The notes beneath the pieces are model-generated. The model was not told where the DNA came from, did not search any database, and was given only the letters and a program-made list of their open reading frames with translations. This document shows positions 1-8,900 of a stretch of 64,000 bases of DNA, in pieces. Source of the stretch: an uncultured Sphingomonas sp. (GTDB lineage Bacteria > Pseudomonadota > Alphaproteobacteria > Sphingomonadales > Sphingomonadaceae). Both the position numbers and the translations under genes were made by a program. How positions within the stretch are numbered: position 1 is the first letter of the stretch; every line of letters begins with the position of its first letter. The stretch is taken from NCBI RefSeq assembly GCF_913062585.1, contig NZ_CAJXWX010000004.1, positions 1-64,000 of the forward strand. The letters are read 5' to 3'.

Positions 1-72
1 CGTAGCTCAGCTGGATAGAGCATCAGACTACGAATCTGAGGGTCGGACGTTCGAATCGTTCCGGGCGCGCCA
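1..72 (+). tRNA. tRNA-Arg (anticodon ACG), 5' end cut by window
   Basis: The window opens inside a tRNA. The anticodon stem TCAGA/TCTGA (23-27 and 35-39) encloses the loop CTACGAA with anticodon ACG at 30-32, which is tRNA-Arg reading CGN codons. The T arm GGACG-TTCGAAT-CGTTC and the 3' acceptor strand CGGGCGC, discriminator G and encoded CCA end at 72. About five bases of the 5' acceptor strand lie outside the window; the remaining CG pairs as expected. Confidence 0.95.
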
Positions 73-134
73 TTTTCTTCATCGACATCGCCAGAGATTC
101 AGGCCCCGACCGTGGTCGAGGCCCGTGCTTCGCG

Positions 135-1151
135 TCATCGCCAGCCGAGTGCAGGCGCGATGTGCGTCAGGATGTTCTCGATCACATGGGCGTTGTAATC
201 GACCCCAAGCTGGTTGGGGACGGTCAGCAGCAGCGTGTCCGCCTCCGCGATCGCCTCGTCGCCACGCAGCTGTTCGATCAGGCGTACGGGCTCGGCGGCA
301 TAGGAACGGCCGAAGACCGCGCGCATATCGTCGATGATCCCGACCTGATCGGCGCTGTCGTCGCGCCCGAAATAGGCGCGGTCCTGATCGGTGGTCAGCG
401 CAAAGATCGAGCGGGAAACCGAGACGCGCGGGGTCCGGCTATGGCCGGCCGCCATCCAGGCGTCGCGATAGGCGCGAATCTGCCGGGCCTGCTGGACATG
501 GAAGGGCTCACCGCTCTCGTCGGCCTTCAGGGTCGAGCTTTGCAGGTTCATGCCCTGCCTGGCCGCCCAGATCGCGGTCGCGTCGGAGGCGGAGCCCCAC
601 CAGATACGGTCGCGCAGGCCCGCCGAATGCGGCTCCAGCCGCAACAGGCCGGGCGGGTTGTGGAACATCGGGCGCGGATTGGGCTTGGCGAAGCCCTGGC
701 CCTTCAACAGGTGCAGGAACACCTCGGCATGGCGCCGCCCCATGTCCGCATCCGTCTCACCCTGGGCGGGGCCATAGCCGAAATGCCGCCAGCCCTCGAT
801 CACTTGCTCGGGCGACCCACGGCTGATCCCGAGTTGCAGCCGCCCACCGCTGATCAGATCGGCCGATCCCGCATCCTCGACCATATAGAAGGGGTTCTCG
901 TAGCGCATGTCGATGACGCCGGTGCCGATCTCGATCCGCGAGGTCTTCGCACCCACTGCGGCAAGCAGCGGAAAGGGCGAGGCGAGCTGCTGCGCGAAGT
1001 GGTGGACGCGGAAATAGGCGCCGTCGGCACCCAGCTCCTCGGCGGCGACGGCCAGGTCGATCGACTGGAGCAGCACGTCCTGCGCCGAACGCGTGGCGGA
1101 CTGGGGCGAGGGCGACCAATGGCCGAACGACAGGAAACCGATCTTTTTCAT
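135..1151 (-). CDS. LLM-class flavin-dependent oxidoreductase (luciferase-like monooxygenase)
   Basis: A 338-residue cytoplasmic protein of the bacterial luciferase-like fold. Such enzymes use reduced flavin (FMNH2 or F420) and O2 on varied substrates. The N-terminal strand KKIGFLSFG, the YFRVHHF segment near residues 47-52, and the ELGADGAYF and GTGVIDMRYENP stretches are typical of the family, as is the length. It is transcribed alone, downstream of and in the same direction as the anti-sigma gene, with about 110 bases between them. The substrate cannot be told from sequence. Confidence 0.85.
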   Translation of the reverse strand: MKKIGFLSFGHWSPSPQSATRSAQDVLLQSIDLAVAAEELGADGAYFRVHHFAQQLASPFPLLAAVGAKTSRIEIGTGVIDMRYENPFYMVEDAGSADLISGGRLQLGISRGSPEQVIEGWRHFGYGPAQGETDADMGRRHAEVFLHLLKGQGFAKPNPRPMFHNPPGLLRLEPHSAGLRDRIWWGSASDATAIWAARQGMNLQSSTLKADESGEPFHVQQARQIRAYRDAWMAAGHSRTPRVSVSRSIFALTTDQDRAYFGRDDSADQVGIIDDMRAVFGRSYAAEPVRLIEQLRGDEAIAEADTLLLTVPNQLGVDYNAHVIENILTHIAPALGWR

Positions 1152-1260
1152 CCCGCCAAGATAGGGCGAATGCGGGATCGGTACACCCGGCCGCGCGGAA
1201 ACACTCGCTTTCCGAAAAGCACCGCCCGGCCAGCCGCTTGGGAAGGCCGGGCGCGAGCGC

Positions 1261-1968
1261 CTAGTTCTGCCAGTCCTTCGCGATTGCGGCCTTTTCGCCT
1301 GCCGCGTCGAGCGGCATGTCGGCCATCATGTCCTGCGCCGCCGCCATCAGTTCGGCATCGGACGATCCGGCTTGGGCATAGCCGCCGCCGCTGGCCACCG
1401 GCGCGGTACCGGGCATGGTGCGGCGGAGCGCCCAGCCCTTGGGGTCGCGACAGGCAATGCCGTCGGCTTGTGCCGATTGGAACACCCGGCAAAAGCCATT
1501 GTCCTGCGCACGGAAGCTGACCGCGACACGGACCGGCCCGCTGCCGCCGCTCGCCTGGTCGTCCAGCGCGCGTGCCAGCGATCCGGCGGCGTAGAGGCCG
1601 TGGTTCGTCGCGGCGACCGGGCCCTGGTCGACACGCTGGCCGACCACCACCCCGACGACCAGACACGCCGCCATCGCCGCCGCCGATTGCCAGGACGGCA
1701 GCGAAAAGCGCGAGGCAGGGCGGGCAGGGCGCACCGGCATCGGCACGATGTTGCTGGTGCCGGTCAGCAGGGCGGCCAGGCGATCGGGAACCGATTCTTC
1801 CGCCAGCGGGGCATAGGCCTGGGCGAGCTTCACCTTCAGGCGCCGATGCCGTGCGACCTCTTCGGCCAGGGCGGGGTCCGCTGCGATGGCCCGCTCCACC
1901 CGCTTCGTCGTCAGCGGATCGAGCGCATTGTCGGCATAGCCCATCAGCAGTTCGGGTTCGATCGTCAT
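1261..1968 (-). CDS. Anti-sigma factor, membrane-anchored
   Basis: A 235-residue protein whose start overlaps the end of the ECF sigma gene by four bases (ATGA), the usual arrangement for a sigma/anti-sigma pair. Residues about 1-65 form an acidic helical cytoplasmic segment beginning MTIEPELLMGYADNALD, as in anti-sigma domains. One transmembrane helix follows near residues 95-115 (AAAMAACLVVGVVVG), then a roughly 120-residue periplasmic part. No HxxxCxxC zinc motif is visible, so it is not a canonical zinc-binding ChrR/RsrA type. It presumably holds the sigma factor at the inner membrane until an envelope signal arrives. The partner is assigned from the overlap; the signal is unknown. Confidence 0.8.
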   Translation of the reverse strand: MTIEPELLMGYADNALDPLTTKRVERAIAADPALAEEVARHRRLKVKLAQAYAPLAEESVPDRLAALLTGTSNIVPMPVRPARPASRFSLPSWQSAAAMAACLVVGVVVGQRVDQGPVAATNHGLYAAGSLARALDDQASGGSGPVRVAVSFRAQDNGFCRVFQSAQADGIACRDPKGWALRRTMPGTAPVASGGGYAQAGSSDAELMAAAQDMMADMPLDAAGEKAAIAKDWQN

Positions 1969-2450
1969 GCCGCTTCTCCCAGCCGCGCCATCAGTGCCTG
2001 TCGCCCGCGCACCAGCCGCGAGGTCAGGGTTCCCATCGGGATGTCCAGTATCTCGGCCGCTTCCTTATAGGCCAGCCCCTCGACCAGCACGAGGGCCACC
2101 GCCTCGCGCTGCTCGGCGGGCAGGGCGCGCATCGCGGCATCGACCTCGCCGAGCGCCACACGCGCCTCGGCATTGCCTTCGGCACCGATGGCCATGCCCG
2201 CCTCCTCGGCGACGAAGGTTTCCGCCGCCCGGCGCCGCGAGCGGGCGGTATCGATCCAGGCGTTGCGCATGATCCGGTACATCCAGCTATCCAATCTCGT
2301 CCCGACCTGCCACGAACCCTGCGCCACCAGCGCCTTTTCGATCGCGACCTGGCAGAGATCGTCGGCATCCGCGGCATCATGGGTGAGCGATCGCGCGAAC
2401 CGCCGCAATCGCGGGAGCAGCGCCAACAACTCATTCTCGAACGCGGCCAA
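1965..2450 (-). CDS. ECF-type RNA polymerase sigma factor
   Basis: A 161-residue sigma factor with only regions 2 and 4. Region 2 is near residues 10-75 (DADDLCQVAIEKAL, then LDSWMYRIMRNAWID). Region 4 is near 105-155 and contains the helix-turn-helix AYKEAAEILDIPMGTLTSRL. It directs RNA polymerase to a small envelope or stress regulon. Its own promoter carries GGATTAAA-N14-CGTT, also present before the exported protein at 3878, which suggests autoregulation and one local target. It is co-transcribed with the overlapping anti-sigma gene and divergent from the secreted subtilase. Confidence 0.93.
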   Translation of the reverse strand: MAAFENELLALLPRLRRFARSLTHDAADADDLCQVAIEKALVAQGSWQVGTRLDSWMYRIMRNAWIDTARSRRRAAETFVAEEAGMAIGAEGNAEARVALGEVDAAMRALPAEQREAVALVLVEGLAYKEAAEILDIPMGTLTSRLVRGRQALMARLGEAA

Positions 2451-2475
2451 GCCAATTTCCTTCTTGCGGGGATGA

Positions 2476-2501
2476 AACGGATGACGAGAAGCGTTTAATC
2501 C
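2476..2501 (-). promoter_or_regulatory. Putative ECF sigma-dependent promoter of the sigma/anti-sigma operon
   Basis: Read on the minus strand, GGATTAAA (2501-2494) is followed by exactly 14 bases and then CGTT (2479-2476), 26 bases before the sigma gene ATG at 2450. The same hexamer-plus-spacing layout occurs at 3827-3852. ECF sigma factors commonly autoregulate from -35/-10 pairs of this type with CGTT-like -10 elements. Assignment to this sigma factor is inference. Confidence 0.6.
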
Positions 2502-2536
2502 ATGTCAGCACGATTTTTGGCAATGGGAGACCGAGG

Positions 2537-3811
2537 ATGAAGTGGGGGGCACGCCGCTACCTGACGCTGCTGGCCACCGTCGCCGCGATCGGCGGCGGGG
2601 CGGGCGTCGTCCATGCTCAGCTGGGCGGTGGCCTGCCGAACCTGCCGTCGCCGGGCGGCGTGCTATCGTCTCTCGGGCTGCCCAAGGCACCCTCTCTGCT
2701 GGAGCCGGTCGACGGGCTTGCCCGCGCCACGGCGGCCCGACTGGAGACGCTGCGTCGACAGACCTTCGCGCAGCTTGTCCACGATCATCCGGATGCGATC
2801 GCCCTCGACCCACAGGGTTTCCCCGCGCGTGCCGGGGAGGTGGTGGTCGATGCGCCGAGCGATATGCTGATCGCCGAGGCCACCAAAGCAGGTTACGGCG
2901 TCATCGAACGGGACGATGTCCTGGGTGTCGGCTTTGTCCGGCTCAGGGTGCCGCAGGGCCTGTCGTTGAAAAAGGCACTGGACCAGCTGCGCAGGCTGGG
3001 GGGCGAGGTCAGCGCGGATCAGCTCCACCTGGCGAGCGGCGGGATCGAGACCGGCGCCCCCTATATGACGGCTGAGGCGGCACGCTCGGACACGATGGTC
3101 GGCGTCATCGATGGCGGCGTCGAGGGCGCGGCGATGGTACGAGGGTTCGCCAGCGGCGCGCCGCGTCCTAACGATCATGGCACCGCTGTCGCGTCGTTGA
3201 TAGCCGGCGGCAACGGCATTCGCGGTGCGCTGCCCGGCGCACGGATCGCGTCGGCCGATGTCTATGGAACGGACCCGGCGGGCGGCAACGCCACCGCCAT
3301 CGCCAAGGCGCTGGGCTGGCTGGTCGGCGTGCGCGTGCCGGTCGTGACGATCAGCCTGGTCGGGCCATCCAATCCCCTGCTCGCGCGCGTCGTAGCAGCG
3401 GCACAGGCGCGCGGGACGATCATCGTCGCGGCGGTGGGCAATAACGGCCCGGCCTCGCCGCCCGCCTATCCGGCGTCCTATCCTGGCGTGATCGCGGTCA
3501 GCGGCGTCGATCGGCGCAACCGGCCACTGATCGAGGCGGGGCGTGCCTCGCACCTCGACTATGTCGCGCCGGCGGCGGACATGCTGGCGGCGGGCGTGGG
3601 CGGTCGGCGTTTCGCGGTGCGCGGTACGTCCTTTGCCGCCCCGCTGGTCGCCGGGCGGATCGCGGCGGTCTATCCTACGCCGGTACCCGACCAAATTCGC
3701 GCCGCCCTGGCCAAAATCGACGCCGAAGCGCGCCGTGCGGGTCTGAAAGGTGCGGAAAAAAACATAGGCCGTGGAATGGTTTGCGGTGATTGCCGCACCG
3801 TGGTTCAATAA
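2537..3811 (+). CDS. S8 family serine peptidase (subtilase), secreted
   Basis: A 424-residue exported subtilisin-like protease. An N-terminal signal peptide (about residues 1-27, ending GVVHA before QLGGG) is followed by a roughly 155-residue prodomain-like region and the catalytic domain. The triad is visible as Asp192 (VGVIDGGV), His214 (NDHGTAVAS) and Ser365 (GTSFAAP), with the oxyanion Asn in VGNNGP near 302. The catalytic core is compact compared with classical subtilisins. It is divergent from the ECF sigma operon, which suggests it belongs to the same envelope-stress module, although no GGATTAAA-type promoter is seen directly before it. Confidence 0.92.
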   Translation: MKWGARRYLTLLATVAAIGGGAGVVHAQLGGGLPNLPSPGGVLSSLGLPKAPSLLEPVDGLARATAARLETLRRQTFAQLVHDHPDAIALDPQGFPARAGEVVVDAPSDMLIAEATKAGYGVIERDDVLGVGFVRLRVPQGLSLKKALDQLRRLGGEVSADQLHLASGGIETGAPYMTAEAARSDTMVGVIDGGVEGAAMVRGFASGAPRPNDHGTAVASLIAGGNGIRGALPGARIASADVYGTDPAGGNATAIAKALGWLVGVRVPVVTISLVGPSNPLLARVVAAAQARGTIIVAAVGNNGPASPPAYPASYPGVIAVSGVDRRNRPLIEAGRASHLDYVAPAADMLAAGVGGRRFAVRGTSFAAPLVAGRIAAVYPTPVPDQIRAALAKIDAEARRAGLKGAEKNIGRGMVCGDCRTVVQ

Positions 3812-3826
3812 AATCGCAAAAATCCG

Positions 3827-3852
3827 GGATTAAATCCGCAGCACCCATCGTT
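3827..3852 (+). promoter_or_regulatory. Putative ECF sigma-dependent promoter of the Gly/Ala-rich exported protein
   Basis: GGATTAAA at 3827-3834, 14 bases, then CGTT at 3849-3852, 25 bases upstream of the ATG at 3878. Sequence and spacing match the site in front of the ECF sigma gene at 2476-2501. This identity over 12 defined positions with equal spacing, in two adjacent promoters, is unlikely by chance in GC-rich DNA. Confidence 0.6.
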
Positions 3853-3877
3853 GTCCCGACAGAAGTTAAGGAGAACG

Positions 3878-4750
3878 ATGATGAAGAAGTTTCTGTCTGG
3901 CACCGCGATCCTTGCCGTTGCTCTGGTCGCATCGCCCGCTTCGGCGCAGCTTCTTGGCGGCGGCGGTCTGGGCGGCGGCCTGGGCGGTCAGCTCGGTAGC
4001 GTTACTGGCGGCATGACCGGCGCGGCGACGGGTTCGCTTGAGGGTGCGACGCAGCAGGGCCGGATCGCGACCGAAGGTGCGACCCGCACGCGGGGTTCGG
4101 TCCGCGGCGATCGCAATGTCGACCTTCGCCGGGGCCAGGTGAGTGCCTCGGGCAATGCCTCGGGTGACTCGGCGGTGGACAGCGCGACCCGCATCGGTCG
4201 CCAGTCGGGCGGTGCGAACGGTTCGGCCTCGGGCTCGGTGGGCGGCGGCATCGATGCGCAGCTGGTCGGGACCGACGCGGTGCGTGATGCGGCCGGTCGC
4301 GGTGTGAATGCCGTCGGCAACGTCGCCCAGCGGACGCGCGATACCGCCGGAGCGGTGGCCAACCGGGCTCGCGGTGCGGTCGGGAGTGTCGCCGAGCGTG
4401 CGGCCAATGTCGGTGGCAATACGGCGGGGTCCGCGAACGGAGCAGCCTCGGGCACGCTGTCGACGGGCGCCGGAAACGGTTCGCTGGCGGGCAATCTGGC
4501 GCTGGCCGGTAGCGGTGCGGCAGGCGGCGGTGCCTTTCCGGTGAACCCGGGCATGGCCGTCACCGATGCGCAGGGCCGGACGATCGGCGCGGTCCAGTCG
4601 GTGCGCACCAACGCCCAGGGCGCGGTCGAGCGGGTGCTGGTCAAGGTCGGCAACCGGGTCGCCAACCTGCCCGCCGCCAATTTCTCTGGTTCGGGCAGCG
4701 CCCTCGTCTCGGCCATGGGACAGGGCCAGGTGAGCAGCGCGGCGAAGTAA
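3878..4750 (+). CDS. Exported Gly/Ala-rich low-complexity protein of unknown function
   Basis: A 290-residue protein with a clear signal peptide (MKKFLSGTAILAVALVASPASA, cleaved before QLLGG). AAGGAG at 3868-3873 supports a start at 3878 or, with better spacing, at the next ATG at 3881; a TTG at 3851 would be upstream of this site. The mature protein starts with a GGGGLGGGLGGQLG stretch, then a long Ala/Gly/Ser/Thr-rich region with degenerate repeats (residues about 40-215). The C-terminal 65 residues (PGMAVTDAQGRTIGAVQSV...) look like one PRC-barrel-type unit. The function is not recognised. The shared ECF-type promoter and secretion suggest a cell-surface or periplasmic stress role. Confidence 0.8.
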   Translation: MMKKFLSGTAILAVALVASPASAQLLGGGGLGGGLGGQLGSVTGGMTGAATGSLEGATQQGRIATEGATRTRGSVRGDRNVDLRRGQVSASGNASGDSAVDSATRIGRQSGGANGSASGSVGGGIDAQLVGTDAVRDAAGRGVNAVGNVAQRTRDTAGAVANRARGAVGSVAERAANVGGNTAGSANGAASGTLSTGAGNGSLAGNLALAGSGAAGGGAFPVNPGMAVTDAQGRTIGAVQSVRTNAQGAVERVLVKVGNRVANLPAANFSGSGSALVSAMGQGQVSSAAK

Positions 4751-4763
4751 GCCGGGCCTCCCT

Positions 4764-4812
4764 CGAACGCGATGCGTCCGGCCCTTACGGGTCGGGCGCA
4801 TCGTCGCGTTCG
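4764..4812. terminator. Long hairpin between convergent genes, probable bidirectional terminator
   Basis: The arms CGAACGCGATGCG and CGCATCGTCGCGTTCG, with inner CCGGCCC/GGGTCGG, form a long near-perfect stem with a TTAC loop and a small bulge. It sits exactly between the convergent exported-protein gene and the aldo/keto reductase gene. There is no long T tract, so intrinsic termination would be weak. Confidence 0.5.
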
Positions 4813-4816
4813 GGTG

Positions 4817-5893
4817 CTAAGCCGGTTTGCCCTGCGCGGCGGGCAGCTCGGCGATGTCGGAGGATTCAGCCCACAGGTTGATGCCGCCATCCTCAGCCGC
4901 CTGGTCGATCGCGGACAGTTCCCCGGCGGTGAAGTCGAGCCGTTCGACCGCGTCAAGCGAGTCGTCCAACTGCTCGACCGTGCGCGCGCCGATCAGCGCG
5001 GAGGTCACGCGCGGATCGCGCAGGGCCCAGGCGATCGCCATCTGCGCCAGGGTCTGGCCGCGTGCCTCGGCAATGGCGTTCAGCCGCCGGATGGCAGCCA
5101 GATTCTGCTCGGTCAGCAGCGATTGCGACAGCGATCCGCCCCGGCTGGCGCGCGCATCCTGCGGCACGCCGTCCAGATATTTCGACGTCAGCATCCCTTG
5201 CGCCAGCGGCGAGAAGGCGATGCAGCCCGTGCCCAGCTCCTCCAGCGTGGCCAGCAGGTCGCGCTCGATCCAGCGGTTCAGGATCGAATAGCTCGGCTGA
5301 TGGATGAACAGCGGCACTTTTTCCTCCGCCAGAATAGCGGCGGCACGGCGGGTCAGTCCGGCATCATAGGAGGAGATGCCGACATAGAGCGCCTTGCCCT
5401 GCCGGTGCAGCTGGACCAGCGCGCCCATCGTCTCCTCCAGCGGCGTGGTGGGGTCGACGCGGTGCGAATAGAAGATGTCGACATAATCGACGCCCATCCG
5501 CTTCAGGCTCTGGTCACAGCTGGCGATCAGATATTTCTTCGACGAGCCGACATCGCCATAAGGTCCGGGCCACATGTCCCAGCCCGCCTTGGTCGACAGG
5601 ATCAGCTCGTCGCGGTGCGCCGCAAAGTCGCTGGCCAGCACGCGCCCGAAATTCTCCTCCGCCGAACCATAAGGCGGCCCGTAATTGTTCGCGAGATCGA
5701 AATGGGTGACGCCGCGGTCGAAGGCGCGACGCAGCACCGCGCGTCCCGTCTCGAACACGTCCGTACCGCCGAAATTCTGCCACAGGCCCAGGCTGATCGC
5801 GGGTAGCCGCAGCCCGCTGCGCCCCGTGCGGCGATAGGGCATACGATCGTCATAGCGCGCGGGGTCAGCGACATAGGGGGCGGGGAAGGGCAT
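4817..5893 (-). CDS. Aldo/keto reductase, L-glyceraldehyde 3-phosphate reductase (YghZ/Gpr) type
   Basis: A 358-residue NADPH-dependent TIM-barrel reductase. The start at 5893 is chosen because GAGAGG lies 9-15 bases upstream and the protein then begins MPFPAPYVADPARYDDRMPYRRTG. Family residues are visible: Asp and Tyr in THFDLANNYGPPYGSAEENFG, Lys in STKAGWDMWPGPYG, and His in YSHRVDP. The GPPYGSAEENFG and SSKKYL segments mark the YghZ-like subgroup, which reduces small aldehydes such as L-glyceraldehyde 3-phosphate and methylglyoxal. It is convergent with the gene before it and lies 77 bases from the end of the Mfd-like gene. The exact substrate is inferred from the subgroup. Confidence 0.87.
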   Translation of the reverse strand: MPFPAPYVADPARYDDRMPYRRTGRSGLRLPAISLGLWQNFGGTDVFETGRAVLRRAFDRGVTHFDLANNYGPPYGSAEENFGRVLASDFAAHRDELILSTKAGWDMWPGPYGDVGSSKKYLIASCDQSLKRMGVDYVDIFYSHRVDPTTPLEETMGALVQLHRQGKALYVGISSYDAGLTRRAAAILAEEKVPLFIHQPSYSILNRWIERDLLATLEELGTGCIAFSPLAQGMLTSKYLDGVPQDARASRGGSLSQSLLTEQNLAAIRRLNAIAEARGQTLAQMAIAWALRDPRVTSALIGARTVEQLDDSLDAVERLDFTAGELSAIDQAAEDGGINLWAESSDIAELPAAQGKPA

Positions 5894-5970
5894 GGCTCGG
5901 TTCCTCTCAGATTGGCGACGATGTCTACGCGCCGACCGCGCGCTCGCCAATCGCCTGGGTCAAGACGCGC

Positions 5971-8900
5971 TCAGCCGAGCAGCATCGCCAGCCGGTCCAG
6001 CCGCGCGGCCGGATCGTCATGGCGTTCCTTCAGCAGATAGCGCCCGTCCTTTTCCTCCAGCCCCTCGATCGCGCCGAGATCGTCCCCGCGACCATGGGGC
6101 GTGAAGGCGATGGCGGCGGGGCCGGCGTCGATCCGCGCGATGCCGAGCGCCCGCATCCGCTGGCGCAGCCGGGCAAGGGTCAGCAGCGTGTTCGCCTCTG
6201 CGGGCAATTCGCCGAAGCGGTCCTCCAACTCCTCCTCGAACGCATCGAGCGCCGCCTGATCGCGCAGGCGGCCGAGCCGGGCGTAGAGCGACAGGCGCAG
6301 ATCCTCGTCGGGGATCCATGCGGGGGGCAGACGGCCTTCGAGACCCAGGGATAGCTCGGGCGTCCAGCGTTCGACCGTCTCGCCGCGTGCGGTGCGCAGC
6401 GCGTCCTCCAGCAATTGCTGGTACAGTTCGACGCCGATCAGCCGCATATGCCCGGCTTGCGTATCGCCCAGCAGGTCGCCCGCGCCGCGCATGTCCAGGT
6501 CGCGTGCGCTGATCGCGAAGCCCGCGCCCAGCCGGTCGAACGCCTCCAGGGTGCGCAGCCGCTTCAGGGTGCGCGGCGCGATGGCGTCTTCGCCCTTGGC
6601 GAACAGCAGCACCTGCCCCCGGCGATGGCCCCGGCCGACCCGCCCGCGCAGCTGGTGCAGCTGGGACAGGCCGAACCGGTCGGCATGGACGATCGCCATC
6701 GTATTGGCGCGCGGCACGTCCAGCCCCGCTTCGATGATGTTGGTGGCCAGCAGCACGTCGCCATCGCCCCGGCCGAAACGGACCATCACGTCGTCGATCT
6801 CGGCCGCCGGCAGCTTGCCATGCGCCTGCATCACCTCCAGCTCGGGCACCACCCGGGCGAGCGTTTCGGCCAGCGGTGCCATATCGGCGATGCGCGGCAC
6901 GACGACGAAGCTCTGCCCACCGCGCGAGCGTTCCCGCAGCAATGCGGCGCGCAGCGTCTCCGGTGCGAAGGTCGATACGGCCGTCCGGATCGGCTGCCGC
7001 CGCGCGGGCGGCGTGGCGATGACCGACAATTGCCGCAGGCCGACCAGCGCCGATTGCAGCGTACGGGGAATGGGCGTGGCGGTCATGGTCAGGACATGGG
7101 TCTCGGACAGCGACTGAAGCCGGGCCTTGTCGGCCGCGCCGAAACGTTGTTCCTCGTCGATGATGACCAGCGCCAGATCATGGTAGCGAATGCCCTTGGC
7201 CGCCACCGCGCCGGTGCCGATCACGATGCGGATGCTGCCATCGGCGAGGCCGGCCTTGACGCGGCGTTTCTCGACGGCGGTCGACAGTCGCGACAACCCG
7301 GCGACCGCGATGCCGCTATCGGCGAAGCGGGCGGTGAAGCTCTCCAGATGCTGGCGGGCGAGTACCGTGGTCGGCGCGGCGACTGCGACCTGGCGCCCGG
7401 CCAGCGCCGCGACGGCGGCGGCGCGCAGGGCGACCTCTGTCTTGCCGAAGCCGACATCGCCGACGATCAGTCGATCCATCGGTCGACCGGACGCCAGGTC
7501 GGCCCGCACGGCCGAGATCGCGGTCAGCTGGTCGGGGGTTTCGCTGAACGGGAAACCGGCGGCAAAGCGTTCGTAATCGGCCACGGGCGGGTCGAGGACG
7601 GGGGCGTGGCGCTCGGCCCGCGCGGCAGCCAGTTCGGTCAGCTGGCGCGCGGTTTGGGCAATGGCCTCGTCGATGCCGCGACGGCGGTCCTGCCAGCTCC
7701 GTCCGTCCAGCGTGTCCAGCCGGACCGCGTCGTCCTCGCCGCCATAGCGCCATAGCCGGTCGGCATCGGCGATCGGGACCAGCCGGGTGGCGGACCGGGC
7801 ATATTCCAGCCTGATCGCGTCGCCGGAAACACCGTCCTGCGTCTCGACCGTTTCCAGCCCCAGGACGGTGGCAATCCCGTGATCCTCATGGATGACGGTA
7901 TCGCCGACCCGTATCTCGGCCGTCTGCATCAGCGAGAGGTCGACCGTCCGTGCCGCTCCGTCCTCCCGTTCGGCACGGCTGCCCAGCAAATCGGCCGCGC
8001 TGACCGCCAGCACGCCGTCGCGCACGAAGCCGCGTTCGGCGGGCGCGGCGAGGGTCAGAACCTCGCCCGGCTTCGCCGCTGCCACGTCCCGCCAGTGCAG
8101 GACGCGCCGGGCGGTGGTCTTGAGGACATGGTCGACCCGCCGCCCCAGAAAACGCAGGTCGCGCTCGCCGCCGATCAGGACGACGCGGTCGCCCTTCCTC
8201 ATCGCCGCCCGCGCGGCAGAGGCGAAGTCGCGTAGCGGTCTGGGCTGCTCCACGAAACGTGGCGGCGGCTCGGCGATGCGTCGGATGGTTGCGGTCTCTC
8301 GCCCCTTCAACGCCTTTTGCCACGGACCGTCGCCGATCATGTCGCGGGTAGCGCGTTTCGATCCCCGTTTGGCGACATCGGCACTGAGCAGCAAAAGCCG
8401 ACGACGGCGCTCGTCCGCGGCCGGTTCGATGATAACGCAGGCACCGGGCATGTGATCGAGCAGGCTGGTGGGCTCTGTTCCCACGGAGGGTTGGGCGACG
8501 CGGCCGAGTTCGCGTCGCTCGACCTCGCCGGTGCTGCGCTGGTCGGCGGAATCATAGGATCGGATCGCCGTGATATGGCCGTCCGCCACCTCGATGCGCA
8601 GCGGGTTCTCCGCGTCGGCGGGGAAGATGTCGAGCACCTGTCCGCGCAGCGCGACCTCGCCCGGTTCGTCGACCCGCTCGTCCGCGATATAGCCCAGGTC
8701 GAGCAGCGTCGCGTGCAGCTGTGCCAGATCGCAGACCTCGCCGCGCACGACACAGGGCGGTTCGGCGGCGAATGTTTCGGGTGGCGGCAGGGCGCGGGCC
8801 AGTGCCTCGCCGGACGTCACCAGTGCGATCCGCCCACGCTTCCTGCTCTGAAGGGCAACGCGGAGCCGGTGGAGGGCGGACACGCGCTGGCCGACATTGG

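Noticed and set aside
162-1520. Plus-strand frame over the luciferase-like gene
   Set aside because: It has no recognisable domain and is opposite a clear flavin-dependent oxidoreductase.
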